Source of the DNA: a virus
DNA length: 45,852 bases
IMG/VR virus record: IMGVR_UViG_3300036770_001055
Span: 1 to 45,852 of that record
Reading direction: 5' to 3' (one strand)
Positions 15,351-24,202 of this stretch are shown here, one piece after another. Under the pieces are notes generated by a model. The model did not search any database. It had not been told where the DNA came from and worked only from the letters and a program-made list of their open reading frames with translations. Each line of letters begins with the position of its first letter. Within the stretch, counting starts at the first letter, position 1. A program made the position numbers and the translations under genes.

Positions 15351-18233
15351 TCAGTGAGCCAAACCAATGTTACCAAGCGTGCGGTCAATCGACTCCGACT
15401 CTTGATCTGCGATCATACCCCGTAGACGGCGATGCGATAGGTTGAACCCGATAACATACGTCTGGCCAAGCTTAATTGACGTATCCCTACCCATGTAGAA
15501 CTTCTTAGTCGCAGGGGTAGCGTCCACTTTGTACTTACCAAACTCATTCATAAGCGTACGGAAGTCGAGACCCTTCACAGCCAGCCAACGGCGGAAGTGC
15601 GCCCGGTCGATCATAAGCGTACCCTTATCATACTCACCGCTTGATCCGGCACGGTAAATATCGAAGCGAGCATAAACGCTGCCCCGTGGCATCCGGCTAA
15701 GATCCGGCATGCCCCTCTGCTTGCCACTGTGGAAGATCGTAAGCGTCTCGCTAGCCACCTCGTTGGTGTACTCGGCAAGAATATCGAACGCATCAAGCGA
15801 GTTCTCGCGAGCCGCCTCGCGCACCGCACCGATCTGCTGCATGAACCGCGTCAAGACAGGCGCCCGGTCGAACCGGACCAACCCCAACTGCTGGGCGTGC
15901 ATCAGGGCGAAGTCAGTCAACAGCACGTATGTTTCCCAGTAGCGCTCTTGCCCCGAGAAGTCAGCCTTGTAAGTCTTGCGGAACTTCTCCTTGTGCTCGT
16001 CGATCATCCCCGTGATGGTCTCAGCATCGAACTGCAAGAAGTGCCTCAAGAGAGCGGGTCCAATATGCCCGTAGTTCGTGGTGACGAAGCGGTAGATCTG
16101 CTCGCCAAGCCGCGTGTTCTTCGCTAGGAGCGGGTGTACTTCGACGGGTATATCAAGCAAGCGAGCCTGCTGCGCATCGTTCTCGTAGCCAGCGGCGGAG
16201 AGCATAGAGCTAAATGACTTGTTAGACGACGTGGTGACTGTCGTTGCCCATGACCGTGGAGACCGCTCGTCTACCGTCCGCGTCAGTCGCGCCTTGTCTT
16301 TGCCCTGCGAGACCCAATAGATGAAGTCACCGACTTCCTTCGGGTTGATAATCGTCGTTTCGTCAATGGTCATAGGCAGGTGGCAGTGGTAGCCGAGCCT
16401 GTGGAACAGGGCGTTCTGGGTGAACTTCGCGTTGTAGTGGAGGTTCCGTGGGTTGCCCCATACGGACTGGATGAAGTACTGCGCTAGCGTCTTGCCCGAT
16501 CCGGTCGGTCCGTAGAAGTTAACGACGATACCGTTAAGCCCCACGAAGTCGTAGAAGATCGAGGACAGTGACGAACCAATAGCCATCAGAACATGGTCGA
16601 AGCCACCACGTTCGAGGACGTTGGTGAACTGGGCATACTTCTCCAAGCTGCCCGCAGAGGTGTACATATCCTCTTTGTTCTTGTTCACGAGGCTCGCGCC
16701 GGGTGTGCGCTCCTCCATGATGGTGCCGTTCGCTTCGCGCTTGAACAGCGTGTTACCCATCAGGAATTGCTTGTGGTCCTCCTTCCATCCATTTCCGGCA
16801 TACTTGTTCGTCATAGACTTCATCTGCCGGAGTTCTTCCATGTATGCGCGGAGCATTGTCTGGAAACCCCATGTCTGTGCGTTTGACGGGAGCACGATCC
16901 CCTGATCTGCGACGATAGTCGGGAAGTCCTTGTTCTTCTCGACCAGTGCGGCTTGCCGCATCTTTAGATCTTGCCAGCCCGTGTGCGGGCGCTTCCAGCG
17001 GAAGTGGCAAACCTCATAACCAAGGTTCTCGTCTCGCCCGTAACTTACTGGATATATGTCGAAATTGCAAATATCAATGTCGGTGTCATCAATCGTAAAC
17101 TTAATACCAGTAGCCGTGCGCTTGTAGGGTTTGGGCAGGGGCACTGCGGTAGCGATCTCGTCGGGGGCGTCTTGTGCGACCGCGACTTCCGCCTGTTGGA
17201 GACCAAGCACCGCTGGCGACTTGACCTTACCGAGGAACGGGCAGTTCTTACAACCGTCCTTATTCTCCAGGGCTAGGCGCTGGCACGTCGGCGGGCCGCT
17301 CGCGTGCTGCTTCCAGTAGGCCATCTTGGAGACGGTCTTATTCTCGTCAAAGTCTGGGTAGTCCTTGCTCCAAGCAATGGCCGTGTCTTCTGGATTCTCA
17401 CAGTACGCAGCTACGCCAAGCACGGCGTACCACATAGGCTCGGAGACTTCGGCTTGGTTCTCTACGGCCCAACGGATCTGCTGGCACTTACGTACAATTA
17501 CGTCTGCCTTGGCAGGAGGGTACTGCGAGTACGCCGCAGCGATCCTATCTAGGAGCGACACACGCGGGCGCTGGATGACCGCAACGGGTTCGGGGCTACC
17601 TTGGTAGCCAATGGCTGTCGTAAACGCCTCCAGCGTCACGTCTGGCGCGTTCATAAGGACTCTAGCGGTGACACCACCCTTGGTGTTTACCGTGCCCGGC
17701 ACACGCAGTACGCGAGCGGCGTCGGCGGGAACCGCCGCGTCGATGTAGCTAACAGCACGACCGCCTTCGGGCGGGGAATAATACCCCAACGCCTCGATAG
17801 CCCGTGCCTTAAAGTGCTCTGCGATTGGCTTCCATGTTGCAGTCGGGATGGCCTCATCGAGTATCCAGTAAAGATGGATACCATTACCGGAAAGAACCGC
17901 TACAGGCTTTGGGAGCCCGAGAGTCTGCACCAGCTTCAGACCGCCGCGAAGCGCGTCCTTCCAGTCCGCGAACGGCACGCCGTTTTTCGCATCGAGATCT
18001 ATGAAAAAGATCTTGTGGAGTTTCGCATTCGCTTGCGTGCGACCCGAGTTATCATTATATGCTGCAGTGCCGAAGTAAGCGTCAACCCCTTTGGAACTAA
18101 GTTGTAACGAGCGTTCCGCCAGGGTCTCCGCTGATTCGGTCCAGCCTGTCCGTGGCTTCCCACCGATGAAAGTGAGGTAGCAATAGACGCCTTCCGAAGG
18201 GAGAACCCGCTGAAGAAACTCCAGCGTGTCCAT
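15351..18233 (-). CDS. Primase-helicase (archaeo-eukaryotic-type primase plus SF3/DUF927-like ATPase)
   Basis: A 960-residue protein. The N-terminal third carries IFFIDLDAK (75-83), the two metal-binding Asp of a PrimPol-type primase, and SGNGIHLYW (115-123), the conserved His strand of that fold. A Cys cluster (C317, C328, C331) suggests a zinc element between the domains. The C-terminal half has a Walker A GPTGSGKT (575-582) and a downstream MTIDETTI stretch as probable Walker B, similar to DUF927-type helicases fused to primases in phages and plasmids. It would prime and unwind DNA at the phage fork. ATG 18233 lies one base after the GcrA-like gene stop, with GAGGA in that gene's end as the ribosome-binding site. 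Confidence 0.8.
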   Translation of the reverse strand: MDTLEFLQRVLPSEGVYCYLTFIGGKPRTGWTESAETLAERSLQLSSKGVDAYFGTAAYNDNSGRTQANAKLHKIFFIDLDAKNGVPFADWKDALRGGLKLVQTLGLPKPVAVLSGNGIHLYWILDEAIPTATWKPIAEHFKARAIEALGYYSPPEGGRAVSYIDAAVPADAARVLRVPGTVNTKGGVTARVLMNAPDVTLEAFTTAIGYQGSPEPVAVIQRPRVSLLDRIAAAYSQYPPAKADVIVRKCQQIRWAVENQAEVSEPMWYAVLGVAAYCENPEDTAIAWSKDYPDFDENKTVSKMAYWKQHASGPPTCQRLALENKDGCKNCPFLGKVKSPAVLGLQQAEVAVAQDAPDEIATAVPLPKPYKRTATGIKFTIDDTDIDICNFDIYPVSYGRDENLGYEVCHFRWKRPHTGWQDLKMRQAALVEKNKDFPTIVADQGIVLPSNAQTWGFQTMLRAYMEELRQMKSMTNKYAGNGWKEDHKQFLMGNTLFKREANGTIMEERTPGASLVNKNKEDMYTSAGSLEKYAQFTNVLERGGFDHVLMAIGSSLSSIFYDFVGLNGIVVNFYGPTGSGKTLAQYFIQSVWGNPRNLHYNAKFTQNALFHRLGYHCHLPMTIDETTIINPKEVGDFIYWVSQGKDKARLTRTVDERSPRSWATTVTTSSNKSFSSMLSAAGYENDAQQARLLDIPVEVHPLLAKNTRLGEQIYRFVTTNYGHIGPALLRHFLQFDAETITGMIDEHKEKFRKTYKADFSGQERYWETYVLLTDFALMHAQQLGLVRFDRAPVLTRFMQQIGAVREAARENSLDAFDILAEYTNEVASETLTIFHSGKQRGMPDLSRMPRGSVYARFDIYRAGSSGEYDKGTLMIDRAHFRRWLAVKGLDFRTLMNEFGKYKVDATPATKKFYMGRDTSIKLGQTYVIGFNLSHRRLRGMIADQESESIDRTLGNIGLAH

Positions 18234-18234
18234 G

Positions 18235-18783
18235 TTATCTTCCTCTGATGATCGGGGTCCAGCAAACGCTGTGGCACTCAGGACAGTAACTCGAACCGTG
18301 CTTCACAGGTTGTCCACAAAAGACGTACCCTATAGCAGGCAACGGCCCCTTTGGATAGCGGCATTCTCCAAGTTCCAGGTCTAAAATAGATACCCCCTTG
18401 AATTTACTATTAACTTTTCCCGGCGAAAGCGGTTGCGCACTGGCCGCTTCAAGTTCTTCACGACGCAATTGCGCCGTTAATAAGCTGCCTTTATATGCAG
18501 TCTTGCGGTACACAGGTTCGGAAGCTGGCAATGAAACCACGGGTAGCAGCTTAGCCTTCGGTCTCGTAAGTTTCCCGTGATTCGTTACGTCCCTGCCACC
18601 GCGAATAACTCGGAACTTCTGCCCCCTCTCCGTGGCTTCCGCTTGCGCCTTGGTTCGCCTACGGTTCATCTTGCCGATAATCTGGTTTCGTGTGAGCCCA
18701 AGTTCTTCGGCAATAACGCGGGCTGTTACGCCCGCGTCCCACATCTCACACACCTGCTCATACAGTTCGTCGGTCCACGCCAT
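18235..18783 (-). CDS. GcrA-family transcription regulator
   Basis: A 182-residue protein. The N-terminus MAWTDELYEQVCEMWDAGVT followed by ARVIAEELGLTRNQIIGK is the GcrA helix-turn-helix signature (W-T-x(n)-L-W-x-x-G-x-S...IA..LG.TRNAVIGK). The C-terminus (LELGECRYPKG, YVFCGQPV, GSSYCPECH) keeps the second conserved GcrA block. In alphaproteobacteria GcrA binds the sigma70 holoenzyme and activates promoters at GANTC sites methylated by CcrM. A phage copy could redirect or mimic this cell-cycle control. It is flanked without gaps by the primase and HTH genes, so it is co-transcribed with replication genes. Confidence 0.85.
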   Translation of the reverse strand: MAWTDELYEQVCEMWDAGVTARVIAEELGLTRNQIIGKMNRRRTKAQAEATERGQKFRVIRGGRDVTNHGKLTRPKAKLLPVVSLPASEPVYRKTAYKGSLLTAQLRREELEAASAQPLSPGKVNSKFKGVSILDLELGECRYPKGPLPAIGYVFCGQPVKHGSSYCPECHSVCWTPIIRGR

Positions 18784-18786
18784 CTG

Positions 18787-19071
18787 TTACTCGTAGGTTG
18801 CTAGTAGGGACTTAAGTTTCGCGAAGCGGGCGGGCTGATCCATGCCGATCACGTCGGGCGTCGGCCAGTTATGGTCCACCATAATTGCCAACAAGTTCCG
18901 CACAACGGTCACGGCCTTCGTGTGGTTGCCCTTCCGCATCTGCGAGTCTTTGTGCCAGTTGTAGTAAGTTGCTCGGGAAACCCCGAGCAACTCCGCGAAG
19001 TTACCTACGGTCAGCATCATCTGCTTGCGTAGGACTTCGAGCTTGTGTGGATCTAGCGGCTTATGCGTCAT
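18787..19071 (-). CDS. Small helix-turn-helix DNA-binding protein
   Basis: A 94-residue protein with a helix-turn-helix at about residues 21-45 (TVGNFAELLGVSRATYYNWH), in which ELLGVSRATYYNW is a typical XRE/Cro-like recognition element. The rest is helical and could dimerise. The start overlaps the end of the SSB-like gene by 11 bp and the stop is three bases from the GcrA-like gene. It may be a Cro-like or early regulator; no lysogeny genes are nearby to support a CI-type role. Confidence 0.7.
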   Translation of the reverse strand: MTHKPLDPHKLEVLRKQMMLTVGNFAELLGVSRATYYNWHKDSQMRKGNHTKAVTVVRNLLAIMVDHNWPTPDVIGMDQPARFAKLKSLLATYE

Positions 19072-20077
19072 CCACGTCGTCTCCCATCATGTCGCCCAAG
19101 AGGGCTGCCACTTCATCCTCCATGCTGTTAGCAGCAGGAGCCGCAGCCGGGACAACCTTGGGTTTGGGCTTCGCGGCAGGAGCCGCAGCCTTCGGCGCCG
19201 GTGCCGGTGCCGGTGCAACCGGGGCAGCAGCCTTGGCAAACCCGCGCTTCGGCGGCTGTGCAGTCCCCTCATACTCCGGCTCAGCCACAGGCTCAGGGGC
19301 CGGAGCGGGCTTCGGCTTGGCTGGTGCGACAAGCATCGGCTTAGGGGCCGGTGCCGGGGGCGGCGGTGCAGCCGTCTCGTCAGTCTGCCCAGTTACAGCA
19401 TACACAGTGGGCGTGTCGTGAAGCGCCGAGACAATCTCCTGATCCTGCTCAGAGATGAAGCCGCCGAAGCTGAACACCAACCGGGGGAACGAAGCGTTGG
19501 GGTCAAACGACACCCGCGTCCGCACAATCTCCACAGGGTAGCCATGTCGCGAAAGCGCCTGCTCGTACGCCTTGAGTGCCGACAACGCCGCAGGCGTCAC
19601 CGTCAGCAGGTAGACCGGACCGCTGGGATCATCAGCCGACACAACCGCCAAACGCCGCGAGTCGGCGCAAGCCTTGATGTCCTTGCCGTTCTCGCTACGG
19701 GCCGAGCCCCAGGCGTTCTTCGGGCACGTCGCGCACATCTCGCTCTGCGGCAGAGGCGCATCGGGCAGAGGCCGCACGCCATCAAGCGACGAACAATCGG
19801 GCGCAGTGGGCTCAGAGTCAGCCGACCACTTCTTGGCGTACCACGTCTTGGATACGCGAGGGTTCACGCCGACCACGATCACGTCGAGATGAAGCGAGTT
19901 CAGCGGCGTCTCAGTGCCGCCCTCCACGATGCGGAAGCGTGCGCCCTTGATCGAGATGCGAGGGATAGACTCACCGCCTACGCCAGCACCGAGGGCCGCC
20001 GTCAGCTTGGAGGGACTGCCGACCCTGTGCATGAGGTGTGCTGGGACTGCGGTGTTCAGAGGGATAAGGTCTGCCAT
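19061..20077 (-). CDS. Probable single-stranded DNA-binding protein
   Basis: A 338-residue protein. Residues 1-210 look like a compact domain with GGESIPRISIKGARFRI and a Cys-containing segment CATCPKNAWGSA; this combination is familiar from phage ssDNA-binding or replication accessory proteins. Then comes a roughly 90-residue Pro/Ala/Lys linker (KPKPAPAPEPVAEPEYEG) and a strongly acidic C-terminus (EDEVAALLGDMMGDDVDDA). An acidic tail after a flexible linker is the hallmark of SSBs that recruit partner enzymes (E. coli SSB, T7 gp2.5, T4 gp32). Co-location with primase, helicase and polymerase supports the role. The exact family is not certain. Confidence 0.55.
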   Translation of the reverse strand: MADLIPLNTAVPAHLMHRVGSPSKLTAALGAGVGGESIPRISIKGARFRIVEGGTETPLNSLHLDVIVVGVNPRVSKTWYAKKWSADSEPTAPDCSSLDGVRPLPDAPLPQSEMCATCPKNAWGSARSENGKDIKACADSRRLAVVSADDPSGPVYLLTVTPAALSALKAYEQALSRHGYPVEIVRTRVSFDPNASFPRLVFSFGGFISEQDQEIVSALHDTPTVYAVTGQTDETAAPPPPAPAPKPMLVAPAKPKPAPAPEPVAEPEYEGTAQPPKRGFAKAAAPVAPAPAPAPKAAAPAAKPKPKVVPAAAPAANSMEDEVAALLGDMMGDDVDDA

Positions 20078-20145
20078 GTTGGCTCCTATAAAGTTATCGG
20101 GGATAGATGAACCGATGCCGCCCCGACGTTACGGCACCAGCAAAC

Positions 20146-20541
20146 TTACTCGACCTTAGTGGACGGGCGGCGCACGTTAACACCGATCTTAGTGCCGTAG
20201 TTAACACCCGGAGGGATCTCGCCGGTCTCGGTCATCCGAGCCCGTACGGCGCTCTTGCTAACCCGTCGTTCAAGCATGTCATAGGCGTCGTTGCTCTTGA
20301 CGTAGGAGATGATCGCATCCCAGTCCGCCACGTTCGCGAAGTCCGTTGTCGTGACGAACGCCGTGCCGCTCGCCGTCTTGAAGGAAGTCACCCCTTGGGT
20401 ATCAGCTTGCTCGCGAAGCCACGCTTCGAGCTTGTTCATCTTCTCATCCACAGCAGCGGCTTCTTCCTTGGCCTTCTGCATAATGGCTTCCTTCTTATCC
20501 CGCAGCTTGAGATAGCCACGGATCACGTCATCGACTGTCAT
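20146..20541 (-). CDS. Conserved phage protein with N-terminal coiled coil
   Basis: A 131-residue protein. Residues 8-48 (YLKLRDKKEAIMQKAKEEAA and following) form a coiled coil. The C-terminal part, with FKTASGTAFVTTT, ADWDAIISYV, LERRVSKSAVRA and PPGVNY, matches a pattern I recall from small conserved phage proteins encoded next to replication helicases; the biochemical function is unknown to me. It lies two bases after the helicase gene and has a GGAGG site upstream. A role in replication or host takeover is inferred from position. Confidence 0.6.
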   Translation of the reverse strand: MTVDDVIRGYLKLRDKKEAIMQKAKEEAAAVDEKMNKLEAWLREQADTQGVTSFKTASGTAFVTTTDFANVADWDAIISYVKSNDAYDMLERRVSKSAVRARMTETGEIPPGVNYGTKIGVNVRRPSTKVE

Positions 20542-20543
20542 AG

Positions 20544-22874
20544 TTAGCCTCCGTCTTGGTCCTTGAGGACTTCAAGTAGCAGGCCTTGAAGCGACTGCTT
20601 CGCGGCCAGCCGTTTGTAAACCTTACGCTCTACATCAGTCGCCTCGATATGAACAACCGTGGACGTACCACGCTTGCCAGGACGCTCGACGCGACCGTTC
20701 GCCTGAACATACTGTTCGTTACTCGTAATCGGACCGTACCAAACAATCGCTGTCGCAGCCGTCAGCGTCAGCCCGTGAGCCATCGTTGCGGGATGTGCGA
20801 TCAAGACCCGTGGATTCGTGGAGTTTTGGAAATCATGGAAGATCTGGTTCCGCGCCGATGACGACACGGCGCCGTTCACCACGGCTACCTTCCAGTGCTT
20901 CGACAACTCTCGCTCAAGCATGTGTAGCGTACCAGTCAGAGGCACGAAGACGATGACCTTGCCTTCGGTCTGCTCGATAACCTCCCGCACCGCTGCCACA
21001 CGCGGCGCACAGTCCACTTCGATATGCTCACCGTCATCCCCGTAGGCCACGCCACAGTTGTGAACGATAGTAAGTTCTCCGCCCACCCCGCGGATAACAA
21101 ACCGGTTGCGTGGTCCGCAATCTATCAGGTCATAGACCTCTTGCGCCGGTTCTGCGCCTGTTGCTTTGGCGTCTCCCACCTGCAATTCTCCGGTGCATAC
21201 GGCCCGTTGTTGTCTATCCGACCCAGCGAAAGTGCATCCGAATAGCCTGCCTGCATATCCCTCCAGAATACCTCGAAGCTGGTTAACCATTGCGGGCACA
21301 CTGTAATCCCGCGCCCACCCCAATTGGGGTAGTCCTTGAACCCCGTGTCTAAACACCTGCGCTTCATATGCGTCCAGATACGGTACGGGCGTGAGTTCGT
21401 CATCGCGTGTTTCTGATTGCCGTGTACGCAACCACAACTCCGAGGGTTCGTGCGGTGACGCGTTCGTAAGTATTGGCTGGTACGTACTACAACCGAGCCA
21501 CAAACGCAGACGCATTCCCAGAGTGCGCATTTGCTCTTTGAAGTCCCTGCGCGTCGGGTAGCTGTCAGGAAGCCGAACTTCCTGCCGTGCAAATCTACTG
21601 CATGGTTTGGCATCCAATATATCTCCGGCCTGTACCCACCCGCTGGTGGTGAGTACTTTATGATCGCGTGTCAGATATACCCCTGCCAGCGCAACAGTGG
21701 GCTTAACACCCCTATAAATTGCCCCGCCTTGAGAAACCCATTCGCACCCGTCCCAGACTATATCGTTGGCTCTTACATGCTCGATTGGTACCCACCCACG
21801 GGCGCATAATACAGCCGTACCTTTAGCAATGCAAGCGATCTGTATAAGTTTCTGCAACTTGATGGCTTGGTTAAGCGCCGTGATCGTCTCACCAGACGCC
21901 ATCTCTACCAGCAAGTCCTTCTTCATAGCCTCGAAGTGTTTCTTCTGGTCTGGCGTGAGGTCCACATGACGCGACTGGATCAGCGTCGGGGGCAAGTCCA
22001 AGCAGTCATCACGGGCGAATCTAATCGAGGGTTGCAGTACATGGCGGACGATCTCCACAGAGTTGGGGCGGGGAATCCACTTGTGCATACCTTCCTTAAA
22101 CATAACCTGATCACGGAAGTGCGTGTAAAACGGCGGGATGTACGGGCTATCGACAAGCCTTGCCAGTGCCCAGGCATCCGTGGGTTCATTCGGTGTTGGC
22201 GTCCCCGTCATCAGCCATAGGCGCGTGTCGGGGTTCTTATCCATCCAGGCGCGAAACGTGCGGAACCGCCGCGTCGAAGCACCACGAAGCACAGCCGCCT
22301 CGTCAACGATAACAAGATCAAACTTGCCATGCGCTTCGGGGGCGATCACGTTGAACCCGTCATGGTTCACGATGTAGAAATCTACATCTGCCTTGAGCCG
22401 TTTCGATCTGCGCTTAGCGTCACCGTGAAGGACCACATACCGCCGCTCGATGAAGTCCGTGAAGATAGCGTCACCCCACACCCGCTCCAAGGTAGAGAGC
22501 GGGGATACGATCAGCACCTTCTTCACAAGCCCTTGTTTCATAAGGTAATCTGCTGCCCACAAGGAACTCATGGTCTTCCCAGTGCCAAGGTCGTTAAGTA
22601 CTAGGCACTTCTTGTGGACAGTAAGGAACGCCGCCGTCTCCTTCTGGTGATCGAACGGTTTGAACCGACCGGGCCAGCTATAGTGATGGAGGATAGGCGA
22701 CGGCGCCTCGATCCCAAGGGACCGCAGTGTGGAGACGTTCTCCACTTCATGCGGCACGACAACGAACCTGTTGCCCTTAACGACAAGTTCTTTCGCCGAA
22801 GGGATAGCCGCGAAGACGCGACTGGGGTTGGCAAGTCGCAGGGCGATTGCCTTGGATCGTTCAGAGATGATCAT
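20544..22874 (-). CDS. SF2 (SNF2-like) helicase interrupted by an intein
   Basis: A 776-residue precursor. Extein residues 1-347 and 607-776 would ligate into a 517-residue SNF2/ERCC-type helicase: Walker A NDLGTGKT (94-101), DEAA box VIVDEAA (188-194), motif [13 protein letters not shown] (221-230), and motif [15 protein letters not shown] (724-736). These enzymes translocate on double-stranded DNA; phage versions act in replication or recombination. The intein lies at residues 348-606, inside the conserved KLIQIA/CGVAY segment leading into the second RecA-like domain. The helicase cannot be active unless splicing occurs. The gene is in tight series with the 50-residue membrane protein upstream. 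Confidence 0.85.
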   Translation of the reverse strand: MIISERSKAIALRLANPSRVFAAIPSAKELVVKGNRFVVVPHEVENVSTLRSLGIEAPSPILHHYSWPGRFKPFDHQKETAAFLTVHKKCLVLNDLGTGKTMSSLWAADYLMKQGLVKKVLIVSPLSTLERVWGDAIFTDFIERRYVVLHGDAKRRSKRLKADVDFYIVNHDGFNVIAPEAHGKFDLVIVDEAAVLRGASTRRFRTFRAWMDKNPDTRLWLMTGTPTPNEPTDAWALARLVDSPYIPPFYTHFRDQVMFKEGMHKWIPRPNSVEIVRHVLQPSIRFARDDCLDLPPTLIQSRHVDLTPDQKKHFEAMKKDLLVEMASGETITALNQAIKLQKLIQIACIAKGTAVLCARGWVPIEHVRANDIVWDGCEWVSQGGAIYRGVKPTVALAGVYLTRDHKVLTTSGWVQAGDILDAKPCSRFARQEVRLPDSYPTRRDFKEQMRTLGMRLRLWLGCSTYQPILTNASPHEPSELWLRTRQSETRDDELTPVPYLDAYEAQVFRHGVQGLPQLGWARDYSVPAMVNQLRGILEGYAGRLFGCTFAGSDRQQRAVCTGELQVGDAKATGAEPAQEVYDLIDCGPRNRFVIRGVGGELTIVHNCGVAYGDDGEHIEVDCAPRVAAVREVIEQTEGKVIVFVPLTGTLHMLERELSKHWKVAVVNGAVSSSARNQIFHDFQNSTNPRVLIAHPATMAHGLTLTAATAIVWYGPITSNEQYVQANGRVERPGKRGTSTVVHIEATDVERKVYKRLAAKQSLQGLLLEVLKDQDGG
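21057..21833 (-). mobile_element. Intein in the helicase (259 aa)
   Basis: Begins with Cys348 ([20 protein letters not shown], block A) and has a block B-like [12 protein letters not shown] with the TxxH His. It ends with block F ([18 protein letters not shown]) and block G (ELTIVHN) followed by Cys607 as the +1 nucleophile. All splicing residues are therefore present: Cys1, block B Thr/His, penultimate His605, Asn606, Cys+1. Between blocks B and F the in-frame sequence (about residues 420-580) looks like no endonuclease domain; instead an HNH gene occupies that DNA in another frame (21125-21613). The insertion interrupts a conserved helicase segment. Confidence 0.85.
21125..21613 (-). CDS. 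HNH endonuclease nested out of frame within the intein
   Basis: A 162-residue frame, shifted by one base relative to the intein on the same strand. The product has a cysteine-rich N-terminal half ([17 protein letters not shown]) and an HNH-type core: [62 protein letters not shown]. This matches the phage GGRGI/NCRW HNH homing endonuclease pattern. ATG 21613 is preceded by GGAG nine bases upstream, so it could be translated independently. It starts just after intein block B and its TGA falls inside block F (VYDLID), so it fills exactly the slot of an intein endonuclease domain. Its likely role is to spread the intein by cutting intein-less helicase alleles. Confidence 0.8.
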   Translation of the reverse strand: MPNHAVDLHGRKFGFLTATRRAGTSKSKCALWECVCVCGSVVVRTSQYLRTRHRTNPRSCGCVHGNQKHAMTNSRPYRIWTHMKRRCLDTGFKDYPNWGGRGITVCPQWLTSFEVFWRDMQAGYSDALSLGRIDNNGPYAPENCRWETPKQQAQNRRKRSMT

Positions 22875-22876
22875 TG

Positions 22877-23029
22877 TCAGTCCAGGGCTGCGATAGTTAG
22901 GACAAAGGTTACAACACCAGTAACCGCCATGAATACTTGCCAGCTAAGCCCAACGAGTGGGGCTGCTACTAGCATAGCGGCTAAACCGCACGCTATCGCT
23001 ACTGCAAGAGACGCACATACTAGAAACAT
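22877..23029 (-). CDS. Small two-helix membrane protein (50 aa)
   Basis: ATG 23029 has GGAG seven bases upstream and overlaps the end of the VRR-NUC gene. The 50-residue product is almost entirely hydrophobic, with two predicted transmembrane helices (residues about 2-24 and 28-48: MFLVCASLAVAIACGLAAML; VFMAVTGVVTFVLTIAAL). The longer in-frame reading upstream would be mostly shadow of the nuclease gene, so the short form is preferred. The stop is three bases from the helicase start. The function is unknown; such tiny early membrane proteins could act on the host envelope or in exclusion. Confidence 0.6.
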   Translation of the reverse strand: MFLVCASLAVAIACGLAAMLVAAPLVGLSWQVFMAVTGVVTFVLTIAALD

Positions 23030-23030
23030 A

Positions 23031-23345
23031 TCAAGGCTCCGTGGGTCCATCGGGGTTGTCTCGGATGAAGGTTCGCACATCTTCAATAGTTTGCTCATCG
23101 TACACCACGAAACACTTACCACCAGCGGCCTCGATCTTAGCCATGCAGTCAACTTGCAGTCGCGTCGGCTTTTTGGTTATGTCCGCCTTGCACTCGATAC
23201 CGACGAACCTACCGCGCACTATAGCCACTCGATCAGGGATACCAGCACGCCCGAACGCACCAGCTTGCGGACTGTAGAACCACACCTTCTCTTGGCGTAG
23301 CATCCGGTCCAACTTCGACTTGATCCGTGACTCAGGCGTGCTCAT
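23031..23345 (-). CDS. VRR-NUC domain nuclease
   Basis: A 104-residue protein that is essentially a single VRR-NUC domain: ESRIKSKLDRMLRQE, then FGRAGIPDRVAIVRGRFVGI and ECKAD. The Asp of GIPDR with the E-x-K of ECK form the PD-(D/E)xK active site. Stand-alone VRR-NUC proteins in phages act as structure-specific nucleases, with some cleaving Holliday junctions, so a role in recombination or debranching before packaging is likely. The ATG overlaps the stop of the DnaA-like gene (TAATG) and the stop overlaps the next small gene. Confidence 0.85.
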   Translation of the reverse strand: MSTPESRIKSKLDRMLRQEKVWFYSPQAGAFGRAGIPDRVAIVRGRFVGIECKADITKKPTRLQVDCMAKIEAAGGKCFVVYDEQTIEDVRTFIRDNPDGPTEP

Positions 23346-23959
23346 TACATAGCCTCGCTAGACACTAGCGTCAAGTAGACAGGCTCACTTTTCTTTACAG
23401 GCATGTCGTTTTTGTCGAGCGTAACTACGGGATACTCCACGTAGGCGCCGTGCTCCTTGTAGAGCCTGCGAGCGTAAGCGAGCGTAGCCTTGTGGACTGG
23501 CCGCCGTAGCGCATCTTCTCTATCCCAGGCTTGCAATGCTTGCTCATTGACCAATACTTTTGGTACATCCGTGTGGGTTCTCGGAGTGATGACCGGACTA
23601 CGGGTCTCGAACCATGCCGTGATATACTCGCACATCAGACGAAACTCGTTCGCCCTATGTGGGTCTGCCTCAACCGCCTTCATGAATCGCACAGCGTTCG
23701 CCATCACGGTCGTGTGATCTCGCTGGATCGCCTTACCTACAGCTTGCGTCCCCACGTTGGTGAAGATAAGACACGCCATCGAGACCTTACTGCGATGATC
23801 CACATGCGCGAGATCTTGTGCTGTGTTAAAGATGTACGCTGTACCAACACCTAGGTAGTTACAAGCGACGTTGCGGATGACAGTTGGGTGCGAGAAGTGT
23901 CCTTCTGGATTGTAGCGCTCGGTCATTTCCTTACGAAGACCCTTTACCGCGAACCCCAT
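23345..23959 (-). CDS. DnaA domain IV-like DNA-binding protein
   Basis: A 204-residue protein. Residues about 68-93 (TNVGTQAVGKAIQRDHTTVM and following ANAVRF) carry the DnaA C-terminal signature, GRDHTTVxHA-like, the helix-turn-helix that reads DnaA boxes; here HA is replaced by AN. The AAA+ ATPase domain of DnaA is missing. A C-terminal extension with charged residues follows. It may bind origin sites as an initiator or competitor, or regulate transcription. Neighbours are nuclease and replication genes, and a repeat-rich candidate origin lies at 35.6-38.2 kb. A helicase loader activity is not supported. Confidence 0.65.
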   Translation of the reverse strand: MGFAVKGLRKEMTERYNPEGHFSHPTVIRNVACNYLGVGTAYIFNTAQDLAHVDHRSKVSMACLIFTNVGTQAVGKAIQRDHTTVMANAVRFMKAVEADPHRANEFRLMCEYITAWFETRSPVITPRTHTDVPKVLVNEQALQAWDREDALRRPVHKATLAYARRLYKEHGAYVEYPVVTLDKNDMPVKKSEPVYLTLVSSEAM

Positions 23960-23969
23960 TTGCCTCTCC

Positions 23970-24200
23970 TCATCTGTTCAGCGCTTCGCGTGCAAGATCA
24001 TGCAGTAGGTCAATATCCGGATCCAACTGCGTCTCGATGATTGACGTGATGCGGAGTAGAGCGGCGCGAAGCTCTGTGTACTTTAGGCTGATGCATTCAC
24101 AATCCCGCTGCGCTCGATCTCGCTCTGCACGAACAGTAGTAAGCTCTTGGAAAAGCTCTCGGCGCACTCGTTCCACGGCGTCTGGCCCATTTACTTGCAT
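23970..24200 (-). CDS. Small coiled-coil protein (unknown)
   Basis: A 76-residue protein, highly charged and helical: ERVRRELFQELTTVRAERDR and QRDCECISLKY, followed by an amphipathic segment. It starts two bases after the stop of the Acb2-like gene, in the same operon, and ends ten bases before the DnaA-like gene. No known domain recognised. Oligomerisation through the coiled coil is likely; everything else is unknown. Confidence 0.55.
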   Translation of the reverse strand: MQVNGPDAVERVRRELFQELTTVRAERDRAQRDCECISLKYTELRAALLRITSIIETQLDPDIDLLHDLAREALNR

Positions 24201-24202
24201 TA

